This document shows positions 1-7,903 of a stretch of 64,000 bases of DNA, one piece after another. Position numbers and translations under genes: made by a program. The DNA comes from CBDCBA01 sp965214125 (lineage in GTDB: Bacteria > Planctomycetota > Phycisphaerae > Tepidisphaerales > Tepidisphaeraceae): contig CBDCBA010000011.1 in the NCBI GenBank assembly GCA_965214125.1, positions 10,523 to 74,522 on the forward strand, given 5' to 3'. Position 1 is the first letter of the stretch. Each line of letters opens with the position of its first letter. A model generated the notes under the pieces. It did not search any database, was not told the origin of the DNA, and saw only the letters and a list, made by a program, of their open reading frames with translations.

Positions 1-147
1 TTCCGGCAGGTCGGCACCGTCAACCGCGTGATCCCGACGCTCACGAACTCCGTGACGAACCAGACGCCCGGCGCCCTCGGCAATGTCGATGCCGGCGGCG
101 CCCCGGACCCGGACATCGCCGCCGGCCGCGTCCGAACGCGCGACTAG
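1..147 (+). CDS. C-terminal fragment of an unknown protein
   Basis: An open frame enters from the left edge and stops with TAG at 145-147, leaving 48 residues. The tail is rich in Asn, Thr, Gly, Asp and Pro and ends VRTRD. No motif is recognisable in it. A strong terminator-like hairpin lies about 60 bases downstream, so the gene probably ends its transcription unit before astA. The function cannot be judged from this fragment. Confidence 0.6.
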   Translation, partial: FRQVGTVNRVIPTLTNSVTNQTPGALGNVDAGGAPDPDIAAGRVRTRD

Positions 148-204
148 CGACCGCCGCGACGGCGGGCGCGATTGAACTTCAAGCGCATCCCGATTACACC
201 GGCA

Positions 205-241
205 CCCGCCGCCCCGCTCCCGCGGGGCGGCGGGTTCTGTT
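205..241 (+). terminator. Intrinsic terminator after the first partial gene
   Basis: A perfect 13-bp GC-only stem (205-217 pairing with 222-234) with loop TCCC is followed by TTCTGTT. It lies between the partial gene and astA, so astA needs its own promoter or read-through. Confidence 0.75.
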
Positions 242-260
242 GATCGTCGGAAGGATCGCC

Positions 261-1334
261 ATGCTACGGATTCGGCCGGTCGCCGAGCGCGACCTCGACC
301 CGCTCGCCAACCTGGTCGCCCTCACGCGCGGCGGCATCACCACGTTGCCGACGGATCGCGACCAGCTCGCCAAGCGCATTCACCAAAGCTGCGGCGCCTT
401 CGCCCACGAGGCCGACCGGCCCGGTGGGGAGCTCTACAGCTTCGTCCTCGAGGACGACCGCCAGCCCGGCCAACTGCTCGGCACGAGCAGCATTGTCAGC
501 AAGACCGGCGGGTTCGACCCGTTCTACTGCTACGAGGTGCGCGAGGAGCACTACCAGAGCGACGTGCTGAAGGTCGACCGGCTCGTCCGCTCGATTCACC
601 TCGTCGAAGACCACAGCGGCCCTGCGGAGGTCGGCGGACTATTCCTCAGGCCCGGCGTGCGCGGGGGCGGGTTCGGGCGGCTGCTGAGCGTCGCGCGATT
701 TCTCTTTATGGCCGGTCGGCCTAAGGCCTTCGACCCACACGTCGTCGCCGAGATTCGCGGCGTGGTCGACGAGGCGGGCAACAGCCCGTTCTGGGACGCG
801 ATCGGCCGACACTTTTTCGGGGTCTCCTTCGCCGAGGCCGACCAGCTCAGCGTGAAGGAGAAGCAGATCATCGCCGACCTGATGCCCGACCACCCGATTT
901 ACCTCGACATGCTGCCGCAAACCGCCCGCGCCGTTGTCGGCGTGGAACACGACTTCTCGCGCCCCGCGCGGCGGCTGCTCGAAAGCGAAGGGTTCGGCTT
1001 CCGCGAGCGCGTCGACATCTTCGACGCCGGCCCGACCATCGAGTGCCCGCTGGCCAACATCCGCGCGGTTCGCGCGAGCCGTGTCGCCGAGGTGGCGGAC
1101 CTGTGCGACGCAGACGACGACGCGGCCGACGTGCTGGTTTGCAACGACCGCCTCGACTTCTGCGCCTGTCCGGCCAGCATCTTCGAGACGGACGCGGGTG
1201 TGCAGATCAGCGCGTCCGCCGCCGCCGCTCTGAATGTCAGGCCCGGTCAGAGCGTTCGCTACGTCTCCCTTCGCCCCCACCACCCCCACCATCCCCGCTC
1301 GTCGCCGGACCTGACGATCCCGATGGAGGCTTGA
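261..1334 (+). CDS. astA: Arginine N-succinyltransferase
   Basis: Transfers succinyl from succinyl-CoA to the alpha-amino group of arginine, the first step of the AST arginine-degradation pathway. The 357-residue product is close to the family length (E. coli AstA, 344). The family core is clear: FLRPGVRGGGFGRLLS around residues 130-145 is the acyl-CoA-binding segment, followed by RFLFMA and SPFWDAIGRHFF, as in AstA proteins. The ATG at 261 is preceded by GGAAGGA at a good distance; an in-frame TTG at 240 would fall in the terminator tail, so I reject it. astD starts 21 bases downstream and astB follows. Confidence 0.93.
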   Translation: MLRIRPVAERDLDPLANLVALTRGGITTLPTDRDQLAKRIHQSCGAFAHEADRPGGELYSFVLEDDRQPGQLLGTSSIVSKTGGFDPFYCYEVREEHYQSDVLKVDRLVRSIHLVEDHSGPAEVGGLFLRPGVRGGGFGRLLSVARFLFMAGRPKAFDPHVVAEIRGVVDEAGNSPFWDAIGRHFFGVSFAEADQLSVKEKQIIADLMPDHPIYLDMLPQTARAVVGVEHDFSRPARRLLESEGFGFRERVDIFDAGPTIECPLANIRAVRASRVAEVADLCDADDDAADVLVCNDRLDFCACPASIFETDAGVQISASAAAALNVRPGQSVRYVSLRPHHPHHPRSSPDLTIPMEA

Positions 1335-1355
1335 CGCGACGATACGCTTCCTGAC

Positions 1356-2777
1356 GTGGAACTCCTCTCGAATAATCCGGCGACGGGCGACGTGGTGTGG
1401 CGTGGACCCTCGTCCTCCACATCGGACGTGGCCGATGCCGTCGCAGCCGCCCGCGCGGCCCAGCCGGCGTGGGCAGCGCGACCGAGCGAGGAGCGCCGCG
1501 CGATTCTCACCCGCTTCGCCGAGCTCGCGACGGAGCGCAAGTCGGACCTGGCCGACCTCATTCTCACCGAAGCCGGCCGCGTGCGGAGCGACGCCAACGC
1601 CGAGGCCGGCGCGGTGGCGGGCAAGGTGAAGCTCACGTTCGCCGCCCTCGACGGGCGTCGGGCGGACGAGCGCCACGATCTTGGCAACGGCCTTGTCGGC
1701 CGGGTGACGCACAAGCCGATCGGCGTCCTGGCGGTGCTCGGGCCGTTCAACTTCCCGATGCACCTCGCCAACGGCCACCTCGTGCCGGCCCTGCTGACGG
1801 GCAACGCCTGCGTCTTCAAGCCAAGCGAGCTCACGCCCGCGTGCGGCGAACTGCTCGCATCGCTCTTCCACGAAGCCGGCGTGCCGGAGGACGTGCTGCG
1901 CGTCGTCCAGGGCGGTCGGGAGACGGGCGAGGCCCTTGTCGGGGGCGATGTGGACGGCGTGCTGCTCACCGGCAGTGACCGCGCTGCCGAGGCTATCTAC
2001 AAGACGCTGCGCTATGACCAACTGCTAGCGGTCGAGGCCGGCGGAAACAACCCGCTCGTCGTTCACGGGCCCGTCGACGTCGAGCAGGCCGTCAAGCTGA
2101 CGATCGAGTCCGCCTACGTCTCCGCAGGCCAACGATGCACGTGCGCCCGTCGACTAATCGTGACCGATGACGTGCCGAACGAGTTTATCGATAAGCTCGT
2201 CGCCGCCGTTCGCGAGGTGAGGGTTGATCTGCCGGAGAACGACCCGCTGGTCGGCCCGCTCATTTCGCAGCGTGCCGTCGATGCCTTGCTCGAGGCGCAG
2301 CGTCAGTTGCTTGACGCGGGCGCGACGGCGCTCGTCGCAGGGTCGAGCGCGGCAGACCTGCGACGCGTGGCGTCGCAGCTACCCGGTGGTGGCGCGTTTG
2401 TTTCCCCAGGATTGATGGATACCACAGGTGTCGGTGCGCCCGATGCCGAAGTGTTCGGACCCCTTCTGCAACTCGAACGTGTCGACACTTTTGAGGGCGC
2501 GATCCACGCGGCGAACGCCACGCGGTACGGCCTTGCGGCCGGCTTAGTTGGCGGCACGCGCGAGGAGTTCGAGCGGTTCCTACACAAAAGCCGCGCCGGC
2601 TGCGTGAACTGGAACCGTCCGCTGACCGGCGCCAGCGGCAAGCTCCCCTTCGGCGGCGTCGGGCGTAGCGGCAACTCCCGCCCCGCCGGCTCGACGAGCA
2701 TCGACTACTGCACCTACCCGGTCGCGACGCTCGAAGAAGAAGACTCACCACGGAGGCACGGAGACACGGAGGAGTAA
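1356..2777 (+). CDS. astD: Succinylglutamate-semialdehyde dehydrogenase
   Basis: NAD-dependent aldehyde dehydrogenase, fourth step of the AST pathway, oxidising N-succinylglutamate 5-semialdehyde to succinylglutamate. It has 473 residues (E. coli 492). The aldehyde dehydrogenase core is complete: GPFNFPMHLANG, KPSELTP, the GSD NAD-binding loop, the VEAGGNNP glutamate segment, and the catalytic Cys at residue 261 in SAGQRCTC. The GTG start has TACGCT seven bases upstream. The last ten or so residues (after YPVATLEEE) are encoded by the left arm of the inverted repeat at 2745-2838 and have no counterpart in AstD families, so the original stop was probably lost to that element. Confidence 0.92.
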   Translation: MELLSNNPATGDVVWRGPSSSTSDVADAVAAARAAQPAWAARPSEERRAILTRFAELATERKSDLADLILTEAGRVRSDANAEAGAVAGKVKLTFAALDGRRADERHDLGNGLVGRVTHKPIGVLAVLGPFNFPMHLANGHLVPALLTGNACVFKPSELTPACGELLASLFHEAGVPEDVLRVVQGGRETGEALVGGDVDGVLLTGSDRAAEAIYKTLRYDQLLAVEAGGNNPLVVHGPVDVEQAVKLTIESAYVSAGQRCTCARRLIVTDDVPNEFIDKLVAAVREVRVDLPENDPLVGPLISQRAVDALLEAQRQLLDAGATALVAGSSAADLRRVASQLPGGGAFVSPGLMDTTGVGAPDAEVFGPLLQLERVDTFEGAIHAANATRYGLAAGLVGGTREEFERFLHKSRAGCVNWNRPLTGASGKLPFGGVGRSGNSRPAGSTSIDYCTYPVATLEEEDSPRRHGDTEE

Positions 2778-2838
2778 GCTGTTGCTTCGGCCTCTGAAGC
2801 CAATCTCTCCTCTCCGTGTCTCCGTGCTTCCGTGGTGA
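2745..2838. repeat. Inverted repeat joining astD and astB
   Basis: Arms 2745-2774 and 2807-2838 are built on the unit CACGGAGACACGGAG and are reverse complements apart from a two-base insertion and one mismatch, separated by 32 bases. The left arm encodes the astD tail and leads into its stop; the right arm contains the GTG start of astB. It looks like an inserted or expanded element that has been accommodated by both reading frames. Confidence 0.85.
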
Positions 2839-4193
2839 ACTACTCCGAATACAACTTCGACGGCCTCGTCGGCCCCACGCACAACTACGCCGGGCTCGGC
2901 AGCGGGAACCTGGCGTCGATGTCGAGCAAGGCCAGCGTCAGCCACCCGCGGGCGGCGGCGTTGGAGGGCCTCTCGAAGATGCGCCTCCTCGCCAACCTCG
3001 GCGTGCCGCAGGCGATCCTCCCGCCGCAACGTCGGCCACACCTAGGCTACCTGCGAAGCTGCGGGTACGGCAGTAAACCGGCCGAGGTTCTTGAGAATGC
3101 CGCAAAGGCCGGCGACGCGGGTCGGCGCGATCTGGCGATTGCCAGCAGCGCCAGCAGCATGTGGGCCGCCAACGCCGCGACGGTCTCGCCCAGCCCCGAC
3201 ACGGCCAACGGCCGGTGCCACTTCACGATCGCCAACCTCGCCAGCCAGCGCCACCGGGCGCTGGAGTCGTTCGAGCGGCTGACGATCTTTGAGCACCTGT
3301 TCGGCGACGGGCGGTACTTCAAGGTCCACCCGCCACTGCCAAGCACGTTGCCGGACGAGGGGGCGGCGAACCACACGCGGTTGAGCGGCTTCGATTTTGA
3401 ACTGGGCTACCACATCTTCACCTACGGGTTCGACGCGACATCCAGCCTAATACAAGGGAAGTTCCAGCCGCGACAATCGCTTGGTGCTTCGCGGCGGATC
3501 GCGGAGCAGCACGGGCATGTTTTCCAGTTTCCGTCGGGTGCCGAGTGCTTCGTGAAGCAGACGCAGGAGGCGATCGAGGCAGGCGTGTTCCACAACGACG
3601 TCATCAGTGTCGGCAACGAGTTCGTGCTGTTGATCCACGAGCATGCGTGGGTCAATCAGCCGACGGCGGCCGATGCCGTTCACGACGCCATGCACATCGC
3701 CGGTGTCGATGAGGTGCGGATGACATTTACAGACAAAGAACTGCCAATAGCGGAAGCGGTTCAGTCTTACCTCTTCAACTCGCAGCTCGTCACGCTGCGT
3801 GGAATCAAGGGCGAAGACAACTGGGAGTGCAAGATGGTCCTCGTCTACCCCGCCGAGTGCGAGGAGATCCCGTCGGCGAAGGCGGCGATCGAGCGCATCC
3901 TGCGGGAGGACAATCCCGTCCAGCACGCCGTGCGGGCGGACGTCCGCCAGAGCATGCGCAACGGCGGCGGGCCGGCCTGCTTACGGCTGCGGGTCGTGCT
4001 GAGCGACGAGGAGAAGGCTGCTGTCCGCGGGAACGTCTTCTGGACGCCGGCGCTGCACGACACGCTCGTCGATTGGGTCACGCGGCACTACCGCGAAGCC
4101 CTCACGCCCGCCGACTTGGCCGACGTGCGGCTGTACGAAGAGAGCGAGACGGCCCTCGACGAGCTGGCGGAGATTCTGCAACTGCCGATCTGA
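2832..4193 (+). CDS. astB: N-succinylarginine dihydrolase
   Basis: Hydrolyses N2-succinylarginine to succinylornithine, CO2 and two ammonia, step two of the AST pathway. The 453-residue length matches the family (E. coli 447). It opens with the diagnostic NFDGLVGPTHNYAG, and the amidinotransferase-fold active site is visible as NGGGPACLRLRV with the nucleophilic Cys near residue 383. Two tandem GTG codons (2832, 2835) are possible starts; both lie in the right arm of the inverted repeat, with no Shine-Dalgarno sequence. The gene order A-D-B differs from E. coli CADBE, and no astC or astE is present here; a general ornithine aminotransferase and a separate desuccinylase may complete the route. 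Confidence 0.93.
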   Translation: MVNYSEYNFDGLVGPTHNYAGLGSGNLASMSSKASVSHPRAAALEGLSKMRLLANLGVPQAILPPQRRPHLGYLRSCGYGSKPAEVLENAAKAGDAGRRDLAIASSASSMWAANAATVSPSPDTANGRCHFTIANLASQRHRALESFERLTIFEHLFGDGRYFKVHPPLPSTLPDEGAANHTRLSGFDFELGYHIFTYGFDATSSLIQGKFQPRQSLGASRRIAEQHGHVFQFPSGAECFVKQTQEAIEAGVFHNDVISVGNEFVLLIHEHAWVNQPTAADAVHDAMHIAGVDEVRMTFTDKELPIAEAVQSYLFNSQLVTLRGIKGEDNWECKMVLVYPAECEEIPSAKAAIERILREDNPVQHAVRADVRQSMRNGGGPACLRLRVVLSDEEKAAVRGNVFWTPALHDTLVDWVTRHYREALTPADLADVRLYEESETALDELAEILQLPI

Positions 4194-4269
4194 CGTAGGG
4201 TGGGATTCATCCCACCATCGGCGGCGGGAAGGGTGCGACCACGGATGGTGGGATGAATCCCACCCTACG
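4194..4269. repeat. Family A palindrome, copy 1
   Basis: Perfect 25-base arms (4194-4218 and 4245-4269). Each arm holds the internally palindromic core GGTGGGATTCATCCCACC preceded by GTAG. The left arm begins right after the TGA of astB. Further copies lie at 35433-35505, 36432-36503 and 52519-52585. Confidence 0.9.
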
Positions 4270-4388
4270 GCGAAAGTCGCAACAGGGGCTCGACGCTCCT
4301 ATGGTCAGCGTTCGCCAGCAAAGACGCCCCCCGTCGCCGACCGCGTGCGTCGGCGGCACACGCAACGGAGTCCGGAGAACGCCGCCCG

Positions 4389-7300
4389 ATGGATCAGGTC
4401 GCCAGCGCCCCACCGCCGTCCGAGTCCCCCGCCGCGCCCGTCCCGGCCGCGACGGCGACCGCCACGCAGTTCACCTGGCACGACGGCCGCCTCTGGCGCT
4501 GGTCCGCCGACGACGCCGGCACCGACCTGCGAGTGGGCTTGCCCGATGGCGAACGCCGTGTGGCCGCGAGCGTCGTCACCGGCCGGGCGATGCTTGACGC
4601 CGTCACCGACCTTGCCCACGACGCCGCCGACTCCGCCCAATGCCTCGCGACCCTCGCGGAGTTCTCGCGAAACGCAGTCGCCTTGGAGCAGTTTTACCCG
4701 TCGGCCCGGCGCGCAGGTGGGCGGCACGGCGGCGTGGTTGCGTCGTGGCGGCTGCTCGTGGGGGACCCGTCGGACGTGGAGCGCATCGAGAGCTTTGCCG
4801 CCGCAATGCCGGCCGCGTGCTTCTGCGCGGACGAGCCGTTCCACGCGACCGACCGTCTTGAACTTGTCGAAAGCTTCCTCGACGCCTGCTGCGACACGAT
4901 TGTGCGGCGAAGCTTGGCGAAGGACGAGTTCTTCGCCGGCGTTCACGAACGCGCGGCGGATCCGGTGGCGGACGTGGAGGTGCGCTGGGTCTCCGCCCTC
5001 GTGGCCGACCCGGATGAGATCGTCGAATCCCCCGAAAAAACGCTCGTTCGCGGTCGCGACAACGAGGTGGCGGAACTGCTCGACAAGGTGCAGACCTGGA
5101 CCAGCCGCCTGGGCGACGCTGGCGGCGAGCCGTGGCGGCTGGGCTTCTTGCTCGAAGAACCCGCAAGCGACGACGAGAACGGCGTCTGGCCGCTGCGGTG
5201 GCAGCTCTTGCCGCCGTTGGAACTTTCGGATCACCACGTGCCGCTACCGGCCGAACAGGTGTGGGAGCAACCCGCCGGCAGCATCGGCTACGTTGGGCGA
5301 AACGCGGTGCGGCTGCGCGAGCGGATGGGGGCCGAGCTCAAGCGGGCGGCCGAGGTGCTGCCACCGCTGAACGATCTTCTGGGGGAGTGGCCGGGGCGGG
5401 GCGGACCGTCGAAGCTGATGCTCGACGGGGGCAACGCCTTCCGCGTCCTGCGCGACCACGCCGAGGCCCTCAGCGACGCCGGCTTCGACGTGCAACTGCC
5501 CGGCTGGGCGAATCAGAAGGAAAACCGGCTGGAAGTGGTGATGGACCTTCAGCCAGCCGCCGGCACCGAGGAGGCGTACGCGGCCTCGCAGGGGGCGCTC
5601 GGGCTCGACGCGCTCTTGACCTTCAACTGGAAGATCAGCGTCGGCGGGGACCAGATCACGATGGACGAGTTCCGGGCGCTCGTCGACCGGCAGGTGCCGC
5701 TAATCCGGCGCGGCGGGCGGTGGATCGAGGTCGACCCGCAGGCGGCGCTGGCGGCGGCCGAGATGATCGAGCGCCGCCCGCCGGGCACCATCTCGCTCGG
5801 CGAGGCCTTCCGTGCCGGCTTCGGGTTGGGCGAGTTCCGCAGCAGCAACGGCACGTCGCCGGCCATCCGACTTGAAGGGACCGAGTGGGTCGACAAGCTG
5901 CTCGAGCAGGCCCCGGACGACGCGGCCAAGGCGTTGCCGCAGCCCGAGCAGTTCACCGGTGAACTGCGGCCTTACCAGTTGCGTGGCTTACAGTGGATGG
6001 CCTTCCTCGACCGCGTGGGCCTCGGCGGCGTGCTGGCGGACGACATGGGCCTGGGCAAGACGATCCAGCTCATCGCCCTACTGCTCCACGAGCGCGAGCG
6101 CGCCAACGCCGCGAACGAAGCGAATGGCGATCAGGCCGTGCAGACGAAGCCGACGCTGCTGTTCGTCCCCACGAGCGTGCTGGGCAACTGGGCCCGCGAA
6201 CTGCGTCGTTTCGCTCCGCTCTTGAAGGTCTTGCCCCACCACGGGCCGGGCCGCTCGCGCGGCGAACGCTTTGCCGAAGATGCCTCAAAGGCGGACGTGG
6301 TCGTCACGAGCTACGCCCTGTCGCATCGCGACCAGGAAGACTTGCGTCGCGTCCGCTGGGGCCGCGTGGCGCTGGACGAGGCGCAAAAGATCAAGAACCC
6401 GCAGGCGGCCAGCAGCATCGCGGTCCGCTCCATCGCCGCTGGCCGCAAGATCGCTCTCACGGGCACGCCCGTCGAGAACCACCTCGGCGAGCTGTGGAGC
6501 ATTATGGACCTGCTCAACCCCGGCCTGCTCGGCACGCAGGGGGAGTTCCGCGAGCGCTTCGCGATCCCGATCGAAAAGCACGGCGACCGCGCCCGCGGGC
6601 GGCGCTTGCGCGAGATGATCCGCCCGTTCGTGCTGCGGCGCACGAAAGACGAGCCAGAGGTCGCGGCCGATTTGCCGGCAAAGATGGAGATGAGCGTCTT
6701 CTGCGGCCTGACCGCTGAACAGGCGGCGATCTACGAGCGCATTACCAGCGATATGCTCGGCCGCATCGATACGGCCACCGGCATCCGCCGGCGCGGGCTG
6801 ATCCTGAGCGTGCTGACGAAGCTCAAGCAGGTCTGCGACCACCCGGCGCTGCTGGCCGAAGAAAATGTCGACAAGAAGAATCCCGATCAGGCCCAGGTGT
6901 CGATCAACCGCAGCGGCAAGGCCCAGCGGTTGGCGGAGATGCTCGAAGAGGTGATCGAGGAAGGGCAAAAGGCCCTGATTTTCACGCAGTATCGCAAGAT
7001 GGGCGATCTGCTCGTGCCGATGCTGGAGAAGGCGCTCAAGCGGCCGGTGCTGTTCCTGCACGGCGGCACGCCGCAGCAGAAGCGCGACGATATGGTGCAG
7101 GATTTCCAGAACATTTCCACGAAGGACGGCGGAGCGCCGATCTTCCTCCTGAGCCTTCGCGCCGGCGGACTGGGCCTGAACCTGACGGCGGCCAGCCACG
7201 TCTTTCACTTCGATCGCTGGTGGAACCCGGCCGTCGAGAACCAGGCAACCGACCGCGCCCACCGCATCGGCCAGACGCGCCGCGTGCAGGTCCACAAGTT

Positions 7301-7535
7301 TGTCACGCTCGGCACCGTCGAGGAGCGCATCGACAAGATGCTGGCGGAAAAGAGCGCCCTCGCCCAGAACATCGTCGGAAGCGGCGACGAATGGCTGACC
7401 GAGCTCTCCACCGGCGAGCTGCGCGAGTACCTGTCGCTGTCGCGGTCGGACCTGAGCGACCTCGACCTGGGTGATGACGATGACGACGAAGAACTTCCCT
7501 CATCCGCCAGCCTCGCGGGCGTGGAGGCCGCATGA
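4389..7535 (+). CDS. Snf2-family helicase-like ATPase
   Basis: A 1048-residue SWI2/SNF2 ATPase, expected to translocate on double-stranded DNA and remodel nucleic acid-protein complexes (relatives: bacterial RapA/HepA). The N-terminal half (about 1-520) resembles the bacterial SNF2-associated domain (Pfam PF12419). The ATPase carries motif I DDMGLGKT (about 551-558), the DEAQ box (about 661), motif III LTGTPVENHLGELWS (about 690), motif V RAGGLGLNLT (about 925-934) and motif VI DRAHRIGQ (about 954-961). The protein ends in an acidic stretch (DLDLGDDDDDEE). The ATG has a GGAG about 13 bases upstream. Its last four bases overlap the start of the next gene. Such ATPases are often paired with a SWIM zinc-finger gene; none is seen here. 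Confidence 0.92.
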   Translation: MDQVASAPPPSESPAAPVPAATATATQFTWHDGRLWRWSADDAGTDLRVGLPDGERRVAASVVTGRAMLDAVTDLAHDAADSAQCLATLAEFSRNAVALEQFYPSARRAGGRHGGVVASWRLLVGDPSDVERIESFAAAMPAACFCADEPFHATDRLELVESFLDACCDTIVRRSLAKDEFFAGVHERAADPVADVEVRWVSALVADPDEIVESPEKTLVRGRDNEVAELLDKVQTWTSRLGDAGGEPWRLGFLLEEPASDDENGVWPLRWQLLPPLELSDHHVPLPAEQVWEQPAGSIGYVGRNAVRLRERMGAELKRAAEVLPPLNDLLGEWPGRGGPSKLMLDGGNAFRVLRDHAEALSDAGFDVQLPGWANQKENRLEVVMDLQPAAGTEEAYAASQGALGLDALLTFNWKISVGGDQITMDEFRALVDRQVPLIRRGGRWIEVDPQAALAAAEMIERRPPGTISLGEAFRAGFGLGEFRSSNGTSPAIRLEGTEWVDKLLEQAPDDAAKALPQPEQFTGELRPYQLRGLQWMAFLDRVGLGGVLADDMGLGKTIQLIALLLHERERANAANEANGDQAVQTKPTLLFVPTSVLGNWARELRRFAPLLKVLPHHGPGRSRGERFAEDASKADVVVTSYALSHRDQEDLRRVRWGRVALDEAQKIKNPQAASSIAVRSIAAGRKIALTGTPVENHLGELWSIMDLLNPGLLGTQGEFRERFAIPIEKHGDRARGRRLREMIRPFVLRRTKDEPEVAADLPAKMEMSVFCGLTAEQAAIYERITSDMLGRIDTATGIRRRGLILSVLTKLKQVCDHPALLAEENVDKKNPDQAQVSINRSGKAQRLAEMLEEVIEEGQKALIFTQYRKMGDLLVPMLEKALKRPVLFLHGGTPQQKRDDMVQDFQNISTKDGGAPIFLLSLRAGGLGLNLTAASHVFHFDRWWNPAVENQATDRAHRIGQTRRVQVHKFVTLGTVEERIDKMLAEKSALAQNIVGSGDEWLTELSTGELREYLSLSRSDLSDLDLGDDDDDEELPSSASLAGVEAA

Positions 7536-7804
7536 GCGATACGACGAACGACACTGAAACGGGTGCCCCGGCCGCGGACGCTGCGACCGATCCCGTGGCC
7601 TTCTGGCAAAGCGGCGGCGGGATCGACCAGCTCGCCGACCCGCGTCCGTTCGGGCACGAGAACGCCCTGCAAAAACTCGGCCGCCCGCCGTTCGACAAGA
7701 GCGCCCGCAGCAAGTTCCGCCTGCTCGGCTTCCTCGCGACCGTATACGAACACGTGCGCGACGACGTAAATGAGGATGGCGGGGCACCAGAAGAAGGTCG
7801 ATAG
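7532..7804 (+). CDS. Small acidic protein coupled to the Snf2 ATPase
   Basis: A 90-residue protein whose ATG overlaps the ATPase stop (ATGA), so translation is coupled. It has an acidic, Thr/Ala/Asp-rich first 25 residues, then a more ordered segment (VAFWQSGGGIDQLADPRPFG, then FRLLGFLATVYEHVRDDV) that looks helical. No known domain is recognised. The coupling suggests a partner or regulator of the ATPase. The TAG stop overlaps the first bases of the palindrome at 7800-7877. Confidence 0.7.
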   Translation: MSDTTNDTETGAPAADAATDPVAFWQSGGGIDQLADPRPFGHENALQKLGRPPFDKSARSKFRLLGFLATVYEHVRDDVNEDGGAPEEGR

Positions 7805-7877
7805 CCGCGACGCAACGCGGCGCGGTCGGGAGTCGCTGCGACACCGTCAGACCACGCCGCGTTGCGTCGCGGCTATC
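7800..7877. repeat. Family C palindrome between convergent genes
   Basis: Perfect 23-base arms, 7800-7822 and 7855-7877, of the type TAGCCGCGACGCAACGCGG. The left arm contains the TAG stop of the gene at 7532; the right arm ends 26 bases before the stop of the hexokinase gene. It probably terminates transcription in both directions. A sister copy lies at 61130-61209. Confidence 0.9.
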
Positions 7878-7903
7878 ACGCGTTTTGTGCAACGCATGCC
7901 TGT

